Assembly (NCBI GenBank): GCA_963702035.1
Contig: OY969700.1
Coordinates: 1 to 64,000 of the forward strand
Source: VRUE01 sp963702035
GTDB lineage: Bacteria > Actinomycetota > Thermoleophilia > Solirubrobacterales > 70-9
Direction: 5' to 3'
Length of the DNA: 64,000 nt
Every line of letters begins with the position of its first letter. The stretch's first letter is position 1. A model generated the notes under the pieces. It made no database searches. It worked only from the letters and a program-made list of their open reading frames with translations, and was not told the origin of the DNA. The translations under genes and the position numbers were made by a program. This document shows positions 33,806 to 42,093 of this stretch, piece by piece.

Positions 33806-35436
33806 TGTCCGGTAGCTCCCCGCCCGCGGGTCCTGTCGCACAGACCCCTTCCCCGACTCACCCGTCGGAGAAGGGGTCTGCACGCCACCCACGGGAAGGA
33901 GCCGTCGAGGAGGTTCTGGTGCTCGACTTCGGCGGGCAGTACTCGCAGCTGATCGCGCGCCGCATTCGTGAATGCGGGGTGTTTGCCGAGTTGCTGCCGG
34001 CGACTGCTTCGCCGGAGACGATTCGTGAGCGGGCACCTAAGGCGCTGGTGCTTTCCGGGGGCCCGGCATCCGTCTACGAGCCGGGCGCCCCCGCGTTTCC
34101 CACCGAGCTGCTCGATCTGGGCATCCCGATGCTGGGCATCTGTTACGGCATGCAGGCGATGGTCCAGGCGCTGGGCGGCAAGGTCGAAGGGGCCGAGTCG
34201 GGCGAGTTCGGGCGGGCTGAGCTGACGCTTCGCAACAAGGGCGGGCGGCTGTTGGCCGGCCTGCCGGAGGAGCAGAGCTGCTGGATGAGCCACCGCGACA
34301 CGGTCTTCGAGCCGCCGCCGGGCTTCACCGCGCTCGCCTCGACGCCGGCCTCGCCGGTCGCCGCCTGCGAGGCGCCCGACCGCGGCCTCTACGGGATCCA
34401 GTTCCACCCCGAGGTCGTCCACACGCCCTACGGAACCGAGGTCCTGACCCGCTTCCTGCGCGAGATCGCCGGCTGCGAGGAGCAGTGGTCGCCGCAGTCG
34501 GTGATCGCCGAGCAGGTTGCCGCGATCCGCGCTCAGGTCGGCGACGGCCGGGTCATCTGCGGGCTCTCGGGCGGTGTCGACTCCTCGGTGGCGGCGCTGC
34601 TCGTCCACAAGGCGGTGGGGGAGCAGCTGACCTGCGTCTTCGTCGACCACGGTCTGATGCGCCTGAACGAGGCCGAGCAGGTGGTCGAGGCCTTCGGCCA
34701 GTTCGGCATCCCGCTCGTCCACGTCGACGCAGAGGAGCGTTTTCTCGCCAGGCTCGCCGGGGTCGACGAGCCCGAGCGCAAGCGCAAGATCATCGGCGAG
34801 GAGTTCATCCGCGTCTTCGAGGAGGAGGCGGCGAAGCTCGACCAGGTCGACTTCCTCGTCCAGGGCACCCTCTACTCGGACGTGATCGAGTCCGGTGGCA
34901 GCGACCATGCGGCGACGATCAAGTCCCATCACAACGTCGGCGGCCTGCCCGACGACCTCGAGTTCGAGCTGGTCGAGCCGCTGCGGATGCTGTTCAAGGA
35001 CGAGGTGCGCGCGGTCGGCGCCGAGCTCGGCATGCCCGAGCGGATGGTCTGGCGCCAGCCCTTCCCGGGGCCGGGGCTGGGCATCCGGATCGTCGGCGGT
35101 GAGGTGAACAGGGAGCGGCTCGACATCCTCCGCGCCGCCGACGCGATCCTCCAGGAGGAGATCCGTGCCGCCGAGCTGTACCGCCAGCTCTGGCAGTCCT
35201 TCTGCGTGCTCCCCGTCGTGCGCTCCGTTGGAGTGCAGGGAGACGGCCGCACCTACGCCTACCCGATCGTGATCCGCGCGGTCACCTCCGACGACGCGAT
35301 GACCGCCGACTGGGCTCGCCTGCCCTACGACCTGCTGGAGCGCGTCTCCAACCGGATCATCAACGAGATCAAGGATGTAAACCGTGTAGCGCTCGATATC
35401 TCTTCAAAGCCGCCGGCAACGATCGAGTGGGAGTAG
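33805..35436 (+). CDS. guaA: GMP synthase (glutamine-hydrolysing)
   Basis: Converts XMP to GMP with ammonia from glutamine. 543 residues: glutamine amidotransferase domain (LDFGGQYSQLIARRIRE, catalytic Cys in MLGICYGMQAM, IQFHPEVVHTPYG), ATP-pyrophosphatase domain (ICGLSGGVDSSVAALLV) and C-terminal dimerisation domain (VALDISSKPPATIEWE). The first 37 residues are extra; they are encoded by a palindromic insert (33824-33894) with ends like those in rpsI and a glycosyltransferase. The normal protein begins near VEEVLVLDFGG. Confidence 0.96.
   Translation: MSGSSPPAGPVAQTPSPTHPSEKGSARHPREGAVEEVLVLDFGGQYSQLIARRIRECGVFAELLPATASPETIRERAPKALVLSGGPASVYEPGAPAFPTELLDLGIPMLGICYGMQAMVQALGGKVEGAESGEFGRAELTLRNKGGRLLAGLPEEQSCWMSHRDTVFEPPPGFTALASTPASPVAACEAPDRGLYGIQFHPEVVHTPYGTEVLTRFLREIAGCEEQWSPQSVIAEQVAAIRAQVGDGRVICGLSGGVDSSVAALLVHKAVGEQLTCVFVDHGLMRLNEAEQVVEAFGQFGIPLVHVDAEERFLARLAGVDEPERKRKIIGEEFIRVFEEEAAKLDQVDFLVQGTLYSDVIESGGSDHAATIKSHHNVGGLPDDLEFELVEPLRMLFKDEVRAVGAELGMPERMVWRQPFPGPGLGIRIVGGEVNRERLDILRAADAILQEEIRAAELYRQLWQSFCVLPVVRSVGVQGDGRTYAYPIVIRAVTSDDAMTADWARLPYDLLERVSNRIINEIKDVNRVALDISSKPPATIEWE
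33824..33894 (+). repeat. Intragenic palindromic insert in guaA
   Basis: 71 bp starting CCGCGGGTCCTGTCGC and ending ACGCCACCCACGG. Inside are arms CAGACCCCTTC (33841 onward) / GAAGGGGTCTG (to 33880). The reading frame stays open, encoding AGPVAQTPSPTHPSEKGSAR. Same ends as inserts in rpsI and in the glycosyltransferase at 60017. Confidence 0.8.
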
Positions 35437-35462
35437 GGCCTTCGCGGTAGGAATGCCTCACG

Positions 35463-35504
35463 TTTACGCGTTCTGCGTATAATTTTGTACGCATGGCGCG
35501 TAAA
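35463..35504 (+). promoter_or_regulatory. Promoter with 8-bp inverted repeat before the ATPase gene
   Basis: Perfect arms TTTACGCG (35463-35470) / CGCGTAAA (35497-35504) enclose a consensus -10 TATAAT (35478-35483) and the start ATG 35493. A repressor bound here would block both promoter and start codon. Confidence 0.55.
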
Positions 35505-36806
35505 GATCAAAATTCCAATCCTTTTGTTTTTTCTCGCGCGCTCTCCCCTGACGAGGCAATCGAGCGCTCGCGAGATGTCGAGGATCTTCTCGGCAAGGTC
35601 ATGGGTGGCCATGCTGTGACGCTCTATGCCGCGCGTCGTATGGGCAAGACGAGCTTGTTGAAGCAACTCCGACTCAGCGCGGAACAAGAGAAAATCCCTG
35701 GAGTTCTGGTGGATCTCAGCGATGTTCTCAGCATGCGGGATGTCGCCGTCCGGCTCGAGCAGGCCTACCGAGCGCTGCCAGGGCGATTGGCGCGCTTGGT
35801 TGGGCGGGAGTTGGGCTCGCTTGGTGTATCCACCCCCCTAGGAGGATTCTCGTTTCAGCGACGAGAAAAGGACGGCGATCCACTCGCGGCCGTGCATTCG
35901 CTGCTTGAGCTTCCCACCAGAATCGCCAGCAGAACCAGAGGACGTGTTCTCGTCGTCCTCGACGAGTTTCAGGCGCTGATCAACCTGAAAGGTCTCGACG
36001 GAGTCTTTCGAAGTCACTTGCAGCACCAGAATCAGGTGAGCTACGTCTTTTGCGGTTCGGAGCCAACTTTGCTTCGAGCCCTTTTCGAGGACAGGGCGCG
36101 GCCGCTCTACGGACAGGCAGAGCAGGTTCGCCTCGGCCGGCTGTCTTTCGATGGGGCGTACGACTTCATCGTCCGCAGGTTTGAAGAAACCGGCAAGGAC
36201 AGCGGCGAAGCCGCGGCGGAGTTGGTTGCCCTCTCGCAGCTCCACCCACAGCGATTGATGCTGTTGGCGCACTTTCTCTGGGAGCAGGCCGGATCGGAGC
36301 CAGCTTCCCTTGCCGATCTGCGCCTCGGCTATGACCTGGCAATGCGCGCTGTCGATCTCGAGCTGCGCTATCTCTGGGAGGGTCTGAGCGTCAACGAGCG
36401 CCGTGTGCTGGCTGCTGTCGCCTCGGAGCTATCTCCCTATGAGGCCGAGGCGCGAGCGATGGCCGGCCTGGCCACGGCGAGCAGCGCACAGCGCGCCACT
36501 GAGGCGCTGCGGGGCCGGGCGATCCTCGAGCGTGAGGCAACCGAGGCGATTCGCATCGTCAACCCCTTGCTCGCTCGCTGGGTACGCCGCCATGGAGGTG
36601 CGCGCCTGGCTATATACGTGCTTCCTGGCACGGAGGGACGGTTTGTGGTCACCGATGGTCCCTCGCTGGCGTTCACCCGCTCAGAGCATGCCAGCCTTGA
36701 CGAGGCGCGTAATGACGCCGATCGGATCGCCGCATCTGGGCCTGGGGCAGACGTGATGATCTACGACACCGACGACCCCAACGACCTTCCAGGCTGGGCG
36801 ATCTAG
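35493..36806 (+). CDS. P-loop ATPase (archaeal-ATPase/STAND-like) with C-terminal extension
   Basis: 437 residues. P-loop AARRMGKTSLLKQL, Walker B VLVVLDEFQALI, and an ATPase_2-like lid and winged-helix region, followed by a C-terminal GRFVVTDGPSLAFTRSEHAS ... ASLDEARNDADRI segment that resembles DUF2188. The first 200 bases are clearly less GC-rich than the neighbours and use AT-rich codons, a sign of recent transfer. Such ATPases often occur with nucleases or transposons; none is adjacent here. Confidence 0.75.
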   Translation: MARKDQNSNPFVFSRALSPDEAIERSRDVEDLLGKVMGGHAVTLYAARRMGKTSLLKQLRLSAEQEKIPGVLVDLSDVLSMRDVAVRLEQAYRALPGRLARLVGRELGSLGVSTPLGGFSFQRREKDGDPLAAVHSLLELPTRIASRTRGRVLVVLDEFQALINLKGLDGVFRSHLQHQNQVSYVFCGSEPTLLRALFEDRARPLYGQAEQVRLGRLSFDGAYDFIVRRFEETGKDSGEAAAELVALSQLHPQRLMLLAHFLWEQAGSEPASLADLRLGYDLAMRAVDLELRYLWEGLSVNERRVLAAVASELSPYEAEARAMAGLATASSAQRATEALRGRAILEREATEAIRIVNPLLARWVRRHGGARLAIYVLPGTEGRFVVTDGPSLAFTRSEHASLDEARNDADRIAASGPGADVMIYDTDDPNDLPGWAI

Positions 36807-36826
36807 CCAGTAGGCAAGGTGCGCCG

Positions 36827-37642
36827 ATGCCGTCCTTCGCCGTCTCGATAGCGATCCTCAGCCTCGTACAGGCAGCGCTCGTCGCGCTGCCCCGGGCGCG
36901 GCGGTTCGCCTGGCTCGATGCCTTTCGCAGTCCCTGGTGGGCGCTGGTGCCCGCGCTCTCGATCGTCGTCGTGATCGGCATCGTCGGTTGCCAGGGCGAA
37001 TCGGCGACCGCACTCTCCTGGCTGGCGCTGGTCGCCGTGCCGCCCTTCGCGGCGCTGGCGCTCGGCTGGCTGATCCACGGCGCCCGGCCGGAGTGGGGGG
37101 CGGCGGTCGCGCCGCTGTTCGTCATCGCCTGGGCCGCGCCTGGCTCGCTGCTCGGCGAGGCGGCGGCGACGGCGCTGACCGCGCTCGGCTGCGTCGGCCT
37201 CGCCTGGCTGCTGGTCTCGGTGGCCCCGGCGTTCTGGCTGAAGCTGGGGATCTACGCGATGGCCGCCGTCAACACCTGGTTCGTCGCCACCGACCTGCTT
37301 CAGGGCCCCAACGCGACCCTCACCGCTGCGGCGCCCAGCGGGCTGCCGCGCCTGCAGGTCGCTCACTTCGAGGACGCGCTGATCGGATTCGGGGACTTCT
37401 TCGTCGCCGCCACCCTGGGTTGCCTTCTCGCCGTCTCGGCTCGTCGGCAGCGGCGGGGCGCACTGCTGGTCGCGGTCCTTGCCCTGGCCTTCGACCTGCT
37501 CTTCTTCGCCATCGACACCTTGCCGGCAACGGTTCCGGTCGCCCTCGCGCTGGCCCTGATCGAATTGTGGGACCGCCGCGACGCTAGGCGGCGAAATCCC
37601 GGATCGACTTCGCCACCGCTTCGGGGCGATCCTCCGGCGTGA
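36827..37642 (+). CDS. Polytopic membrane protein of unknown function, 3' end altered
   Basis: 271 residues with about eight hydrophobic helices (SIAILSLVQAALVALPRA, ALSIVVVIGIVGCQ, ALTALGCVGLAWLLVSVAPA and others). The last 20-25 residues (RRNPGSTSPPLRGDPPA) are read from the antisense of a hydrolase remnant, so the natural C-terminus was probably lost in a rearrangement. No family recognised. Confidence 0.6.
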   Translation: MPSFAVSIAILSLVQAALVALPRARRFAWLDAFRSPWWALVPALSIVVVIGIVGCQGESATALSWLALVAVPPFAALALGWLIHGARPEWGAAVAPLFVIAWAAPGSLLGEAAATALTALGCVGLAWLLVSVAPAFWLKLGIYAMAAVNTWFVATDLLQGPNATLTAAAPSGLPRLQVAHFEDALIGFGDFFVAATLGCLLAVSARRQRRGALLVAVLALAFDLLFFAIDTLPATVPVALALALIELWDRRDARRRNPGSTSPPLRGDPPA

Positions 37643-37844
37643 AGCTGTAGGCGTCGTCGATGGAGACGAATCGGGCATCGTGCAACGCCTCGGCGTAGCG
37701 CTCGGCATGGGTGATCGGGAAGACCTCGTCCTCACTCGACCAGATCAGCTGCACCGGTAGATCCGACGAGGCAATGAGATGTTCGCCCGCGGCCCGGACC
37801 GGACCGGTCGAGGTCAACGCCATCGCCGCGGTTGTCGCGGCCAC
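37584..37844 (-). pseudogene. Alpha/beta-hydrolase C-terminal fragment
   Basis: 86 codons whose product (GEHLIASSDLPVQLIWSSED, then VFPITHAERYAEALHDA and DSYSF-like DAYSFTPEDRPEAV) matches the end of alpha/beta-hydrolases. The nucleophile and lid regions are missing and the upstream sequence is unrelated. It overlaps the preceding membrane gene's 3' end. Confidence 0.65.
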
Positions 37845-37860
37845 CGAGGGGTCCCCGCCT

Positions 37861-37990
37861 GGTGCGGATCGGATCGTTCGCGGTGTCGAGGCCTACCTCG
37901 ACACCTGCCTCGAAGACCGAGCCGTGAAGGCGCTGGCGCTCGAGGCGCGATCGGCCCCCAGCCTTAACGCCTCGATGTCAGCCGGCGGCG
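37861..37990 (+). pseudogene. TetR C-terminal fragment
   Basis: In one frame the sequence reads GADRIVRGVEAYLDTCLEDR then AVKALALEARSA, like the ligand-binding domain of TetR regulators (xxFLDACLxPxVxRxxLxxAP). No DNA-binding part is present. It abuts the hydrolase fragment, so both are remnants of a collapsed region. Confidence 0.5.
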
Positions 37991-38031
37991 CGCCGCTCTC
38001 TGCGCCGCTTCCTCGGCTCTGAGAGAAAACA

Positions 38032-38048
38032 AAAATGAATCTCATTTT
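38032..38048 (+). promoter_or_regulatory. Zur-box candidate
   Basis: Perfect inverted repeat AAAATGA-ATC-TCATTTT, AT-rich in a GC-rich setting and 6 bp before the first gene of a zinc uptake operon that ends in a Fur-family gene. It resembles actinobacterial Zur sites built on TGAAAATGA half-sites. Confidence 0.75.
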
Positions 38049-38054
38049 GATTTA

Positions 38055-39809
38055 ATGCCTGGCGTGCTCGAGACCTTCCAGCTGCCCTTCGTCCAGCGCG
38101 GCCTGATCGAGATCCTGATCCTCTCGGTTCCGGCCGGGCTGCTCGGCACCTGGATCGTCATGCGCGGGCTGGCCTTCTTCTCGCACGCGGTTGGCACGGC
38201 GGCCTTCCCCGGGCTGGTGCTGGCCGACGGGTTGGGTTTTGCCGCGCCCCTTGGGGCCTTTGCCGCCGCTCTCCTGTTCGCGGTGGGCGTTTCGGGATTG
38301 CGCGGCCGTCGCTCCGGCCAGGACACGGCCGTGGCGCTCGTCCTCGCCGGTTGCCTCGCCACTGGCGTCATCCTCGCCAGCGACGTCTTCGGCTCGGGCT
38401 CGAATATCGAGACGCTGCTCTTCGGCAGCCTGTTGCTGGTCAACGGCGGCGACATCGGCCTCGCCGCAGGGGCGGCCGTGGCGACCTTGGTCGCCAGCGC
38501 CCTGTTCGGCCGTCACTGGCTACGCGCCGGCTTCGATCCCGGCCTGGCCGGCCCGGTTCGGCCGGATCCCCGGGTTTTCGACGCCGTCCTGATCGGTCTC
38601 GTCGCTTTCGCGACGGTGGCGGCTCTGACCGTGGTCGGGGCGCTTCTCGTCACCGCCCTCTTCCTGGTGCCCGCTGTTACCGCGCGGTTGCTCACTGCAC
38701 GGCTGCGATCCTGGCAACTGCTCAGCATCGGGCTGGTCGCGCTCGAGGGTGTCGTGGGGCTCTGGCTCTCGGTCGAAACCGATGCACCCCCCGGCGCGAC
38801 GATCGCCTGTGTCGCGGGAGCCGGTTTCGTCGTCGTGGCCGCCGGTCAGGCAGTGGCGCGGTTGCCGCGCCCCGCGGTTTTCGCAGCCGCGCTCGTCGCG
38901 TTGGCTCTGCTGGGGGTGGGCTGTGGTGCTGCTGGCGGGGGAAACGGCGGGAAGCTCGACGTGGTCGCGACCACGACTCAGATCGGCGACTTCGCTCGCG
39001 AGGTCGGTGGTAGTGCGATCGAAGTCGACCAGATCCTCCAGCCCAATACTGACCCGCACGACTACGAGTCTCGCCCAAGCGATGTCAGCGGCGCCGCCGG
39101 CGCCTCGCTGGTCTTCGCTAGCGGGGACAACCTCGACAGTTGGGTGGGTCAGGTTGTGTCCGACAGCGGCAGCGACGCCGAAGTCGTCGATCTCGGCGGG
39201 ATCGTGCCAGAGCGCCTGCCCGGCGAGTCGACGGGCGCGGAGGCATCGCGCTTCGACCCCCACTGGTGGCATGACCCGCGCAACGCCGAGGCAGCGGTGA
39301 GGAAGATCGAGAGTGCACTGGCGGTAGCCGACCCCGCCCACAAAGCGCTCTTCGAACGCAACGCCGACGCCTATCTGGGCAAGGTGAGAGCGCTCGACGT
39401 GGGAATCGCCAAATGCATCGACTCGGTCCCCTCAAATCAGCGCAAGCTGGTCACCGACCACGACGCGTTCGGCTACTTCGCCAACCGCTACGGGATCGAA
39501 ATCGTCGGTGCCGTGATTCCCTCGCAGACCACCCAGGCGCAGGCATCGGCCAAGGATCTGAGCGAACTGGCAGAGACCGTCGAACGGGAGCACGTCAAGG
39601 CGATCTTCCCCGAGAGTTCGCTGAGCCCGAAGGTGGCTGAAGCGATCGCCCATCAGACCGGCGCCTCTGCCGACCACACCCTCTACGGCGATTCCCTCGG
39701 GCCGCAGGGCTCTGACGGAGCGACCTACCTTTCGATGGAGGAGGCCAATGCGGACGCGATGGTCCGCGGCTTCACCGACGGGCGGCGTGGATGCAGGCCG
39801 AGCCCCTGA
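38055..39809 (+). CDS. Zinc ABC transporter: permease fused to a substrate-binding protein
   Basis: 584 residues in one frame. Residues 1 to about 275 are an ABC-3 permease (helices such as EILILSVPAGLLGTWIVMRG, ALLVTALFLVPAVTARL). A last hydrophobic stretch ends in a lipobox (ALALLGVGC), and the rest is a ZnuA-like binding protein with metal-ligand segments NTDPHDYE, FDPHWWHDPRN and VTDHDAFGYF. Signal peptidase II cleavage could release a lipoprotein; an internal start such as GTG near 38850 is another possibility. The ATPase gene overlaps by 19 bp. Confidence 0.85.
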   Translation: MPGVLETFQLPFVQRGLIEILILSVPAGLLGTWIVMRGLAFFSHAVGTAAFPGLVLADGLGFAAPLGAFAAALLFAVGVSGLRGRRSGQDTAVALVLAGCLATGVILASDVFGSGSNIETLLFGSLLLVNGGDIGLAAGAAVATLVASALFGRHWLRAGFDPGLAGPVRPDPRVFDAVLIGLVAFATVAALTVVGALLVTALFLVPAVTARLLTARLRSWQLLSIGLVALEGVVGLWLSVETDAPPGATIACVAGAGFVVVAAGQAVARLPRPAVFAAALVALALLGVGCGAAGGGNGGKLDVVATTTQIGDFAREVGGSAIEVDQILQPNTDPHDYESRPSDVSGAAGASLVFASGDNLDSWVGQVVSDSGSDAEVVDLGGIVPERLPGESTGAEASRFDPHWWHDPRNAEAAVRKIESALAVADPAHKALFERNADAYLGKVRALDVGIAKCIDSVPSNQRKLVTDHDAFGYFANRYGIEIVGAVIPSQTTQAQASAKDLSELAETVEREHVKAIFPESSLSPKVAEAIAHQTGASADHTLYGDSLGPQGSDGATYLSMEEANADAMVRGFTDGRRGCRPSP

Positions 39810-40546
39810 TCGAGGCGTCCGGCCTGGCGGTCGGCTATGGCGGCGAAGCGGCGATCTCGGGCGTCTCCTTCGTCCTGCGTCCGGGCGAGACGATGGCCCT
39901 GCTGGGGCCGAACGGGGGCGGCAAGACGACCCTGCTGCGGGCACTGCTCGGTGAGCTGCCGCCGCTCGCGGGCACGCTGCGCGTCGGCGTCCGCTGCGCG
40001 ACCGTGCCACAGACGGAGCGCTCGCAGCTCGACTATCCCGTCTCGGCGCTCGACGTCGCCGCGATGGGAGCTCTCTCCAGGCTCCCCTGGTGGCGCCGTC
40101 CCAGCCGCCGCGATCGGGAGATTGCGGCCGATTCCCTGCGCCAGGTCGGCCTCGACGGACTCGCCGGCGAGACGTTCGGCAAGCTCTCGGGCGGCCAGCG
40201 CCAGCGCGTTTTGATCGCGCGCAGCCTGGTCCAGGACGCCCGCATCCTGCTGCTCGACGAGCCCTTCTCCGGCCTCGACCGCCCCAGCTCGGAACGCCTC
40301 GAAGCCTTGATCGGATCGCTCGCCGCCGAGGACCGTGGCGTGATGGTCGCCACCCACGACCTCGAGCAGGCGCAGCGTTGGGACAGCGTGCTCTGCCTCA
40401 ATCGCGATCAGATCGCGGTCGGCCCGCCACAGCGGGCGCTCGATGTGGAGGTGCTCGAAGCGACCTACGGCGGCGCCATCGTCGAGCTGCCCGGCTCCGG
40501 TCGCCGAGCAGTCCTGCCACCTCACCATCACAACCACCCTCACTGA
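39791..40546 (+). CDS. Zinc ABC transporter ATPase (ZnuC type)
   Basis: 251 residues. Walker A LLGPNGGGKTTLLRAL, signature FGKLSGGQRQRVLIARSLVQ, Walker B RILLLDEPFSGLD, switch His in VATHDLEQ. The C-terminus is His-rich (PPHHHNHPH), often seen in zinc-handling proteins. Overlaps the permease-binding protein gene and is followed after 3 bp by a second permease. Confidence 0.92.
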   Translation: MQAEPLIEASGLAVGYGGEAAISGVSFVLRPGETMALLGPNGGGKTTLLRALLGELPPLAGTLRVGVRCATVPQTERSQLDYPVSALDVAAMGALSRLPWWRRPSRRDREIAADSLRQVGLDGLAGETFGKLSGGQRQRVLIARSLVQDARILLLDEPFSGLDRPSSERLEALIGSLAAEDRGVMVATHDLEQAQRWDSVLCLNRDQIAVGPPQRALDVEVLEATYGGAIVELPGSGRRAVLPPHHHNHPH

Positions 40547-40549
40547 ACG

Positions 40550-41389
40550 ATGCTCGAGCCGTTTCAGGAAGAGTTCATGCGTCGGGCGATCGCCGAGATG
40601 GCCCTGCTCGGGATGGCGGGCGGGGCGATCGGCTGCTGGGTCGTCCTCTACCGACTCTCCTATGCCACCGAGTCCCTGGCGCACTCGATCCTTCCCGGTC
40701 TCGTTCTCGCCGCTCTGGCCGGCGTGCCGCTGCTGTTAGGCGGCGCGCCCGCGATCGTGATCGCGGGACTGGCGATCATCGTGGTCGCACAGGTTCCCGG
40801 CATCAGCCGAGAGGTCGCGGTCGGGGTCGTCGTCACGACCATGTTCGGGCTTGGAGCTCTGCTTGCGCTTTCGCCAAAGTCACCGCCGGGAATCCAGGAG
40901 CTTCTCTTCGGTGACATCCTCGGGCCCTCGAACGGCGACCTGCTGGCGGCCGCGCTACTGGTCGTCGCGGTGGCGACCGCCCTTCCGCTCATGCACGGCC
41001 GGCTCCTTGCCGTGGGATTTGACCGCAACGCGGCCAGGTCCCTCGGCGCTTCGCCCGCGCTGGCCGAAGCGGTGCTGGTCACCCTGCTCGCTGTTGCGAT
41101 CGTCGTCGCCGTCCAGGGTCTCGGGAACCTGCTCGTCGCCGCCGTCTTCGTAGGCCCGGCGGCCGCTGCTCGCAATCTGACCGAGCGGATCGTGCCGATG
41201 ATCGGGCTTTCCGTCGCCATCGCACTGGTTTCGGGCCTCGCCGGCCTCTATCTCTCCTATTACGCTGGCACCGCCGGTGGGGCCTCGGTGACGCTGGCGA
41301 TCGTCGTTGCATATCTGCTGTCTCTGCCGGCGGGGCGCCTAACCGCCCGGTTCCGGGATGCGGCTCCAGCGCCGGCTACGATCGAATGA
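40550..41389 (+). CDS. Zinc ABC transporter permease (ZnuB type)
   Basis: 279 residues, ABC-3 family (FMRRAIAEMALLGMAGGAIG, YATESLAHSILPGLVLAALA, GDILGPSNGDLLAAALL). It is a second permease beside the one fused to the binding protein, so the transporter may be a heterodimer. The stop overlaps the Fur gene by 4 bp. Confidence 0.92.
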   Translation: MLEPFQEEFMRRAIAEMALLGMAGGAIGCWVVLYRLSYATESLAHSILPGLVLAALAGVPLLLGGAPAIVIAGLAIIVVAQVPGISREVAVGVVVTTMFGLGALLALSPKSPPGIQELLFGDILGPSNGDLLAAALLVVAVATALPLMHGRLLAVGFDRNAARSLGASPALAEAVLVTLLAVAIVVAVQGLGNLLVAAVFVGPAAAARNLTERIVPMIGLSVAIALVSGLAGLYLSYYAGTAGGASVTLAIVVAYLLSLPAGRLTARFRDAAPAPATIE

Positions 41390-41835
41390 TGTCCGTTGCG
41401 ACTGACAGAGCTTGGGCCGAGCACGCGCTCGAGGCTCTCCACGGCGCTGGCTACCGTCGCGGCGGTGCCCGCACGGCGGTCGTCGAAGCGCTGGCCCGCC
41501 ACGACTGCGCGGTGACCGCACTGGAGCTGGACGACGAACTTCGTCAGCGGGAGGCCGGAGTGGGTCGGGCGAGCATCTATCGATCGCTGGAGCAGCTGGA
41601 GGAGTTGGGCGTGCTGAAGCGGCTCGAGGTTTCACGGGGAATGGCCAGCTACGAGCGGGTTGTGCAGAGCGGCCACCACCATCATCACGCGATCTGCCGC
41701 AGCTGCGGCCGGCTGGAGGCGTTCGAGGACCCCGGACTCGAGCGGGCGATCGCCCGTGTTGCGGGCAAGGTCAGCGTGGATGTCGCCGAGCACGAGGTCG
41801 TCCTGCGCGGCCTCTGCGAGCGCTGCGCCTCCTGA
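41386..41835 (+). CDS. Fur-family metal regulator, probably Zur
   Basis: 149 residues. Winged-helix DNA-binding part (HGAGYRRGGARTAVVEALA, GRASIYRSLEQLEELGVLKR), metal site SGHHHHHAICRSCG and C-terminal CERC for structural zinc. Its place at the end of the zinc uptake operon, with a Zur-like box at the front, supports zinc as co-repressor. Confidence 0.9.
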   Translation: MMSVATDRAWAEHALEALHGAGYRRGGARTAVVEALARHDCAVTALELDDELRQREAGVGRASIYRSLEQLEELGVLKRLEVSRGMASYERVVQSGHHHHHAICRSCGRLEAFEDPGLERAIARVAGKVSVDVAEHEVVLRGLCERCAS

Positions 41836-41841
41836 GCGCCG

Positions 41842-42072
41842 CTACCTGGCGGCCGTCGCCTGGCTCGACGCGGCTTGCGCGGTGTTGGAGCCGGGCCCGT
41901 TTGGCGCCATGTGACTCCCCGACGCGAGGACGCCGACGGTAAGGATCACCCCGGTGGCCAGCTTGAGCCGGCGAGGCGTCATCCACCTCGGCTGGTGGGT
42001 CGCCAGCCAGGCCCGCATCCCGGTTGCCGCCGCACCGGCGGTCATCGCCGAGGCCATGCACTGCATGCACAT
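41842..42072 (-). CDS. Small membrane protein with N-terminal CMQCM
   Basis: 76 residues. MCMQCMASAMTAGAAATGMR then a charged stretch and one helix (LKLATGVILTVGVLASG). The Cys-X-X-Cys at the very N-terminus suggests metal or thiol chemistry. It converges on zur and may be part of metal handling; that is only proximity. Confidence 0.55.
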   Translation of the reverse strand: MCMQCMASAMTAGAAATGMRAWLATHQPRWMTPRRLKLATGVILTVGVLASGSHMAPNGPGSNTAQAASSQATAAR

Positions 42073-42093
42073 GCGGATCAGGCTACTACCGGC

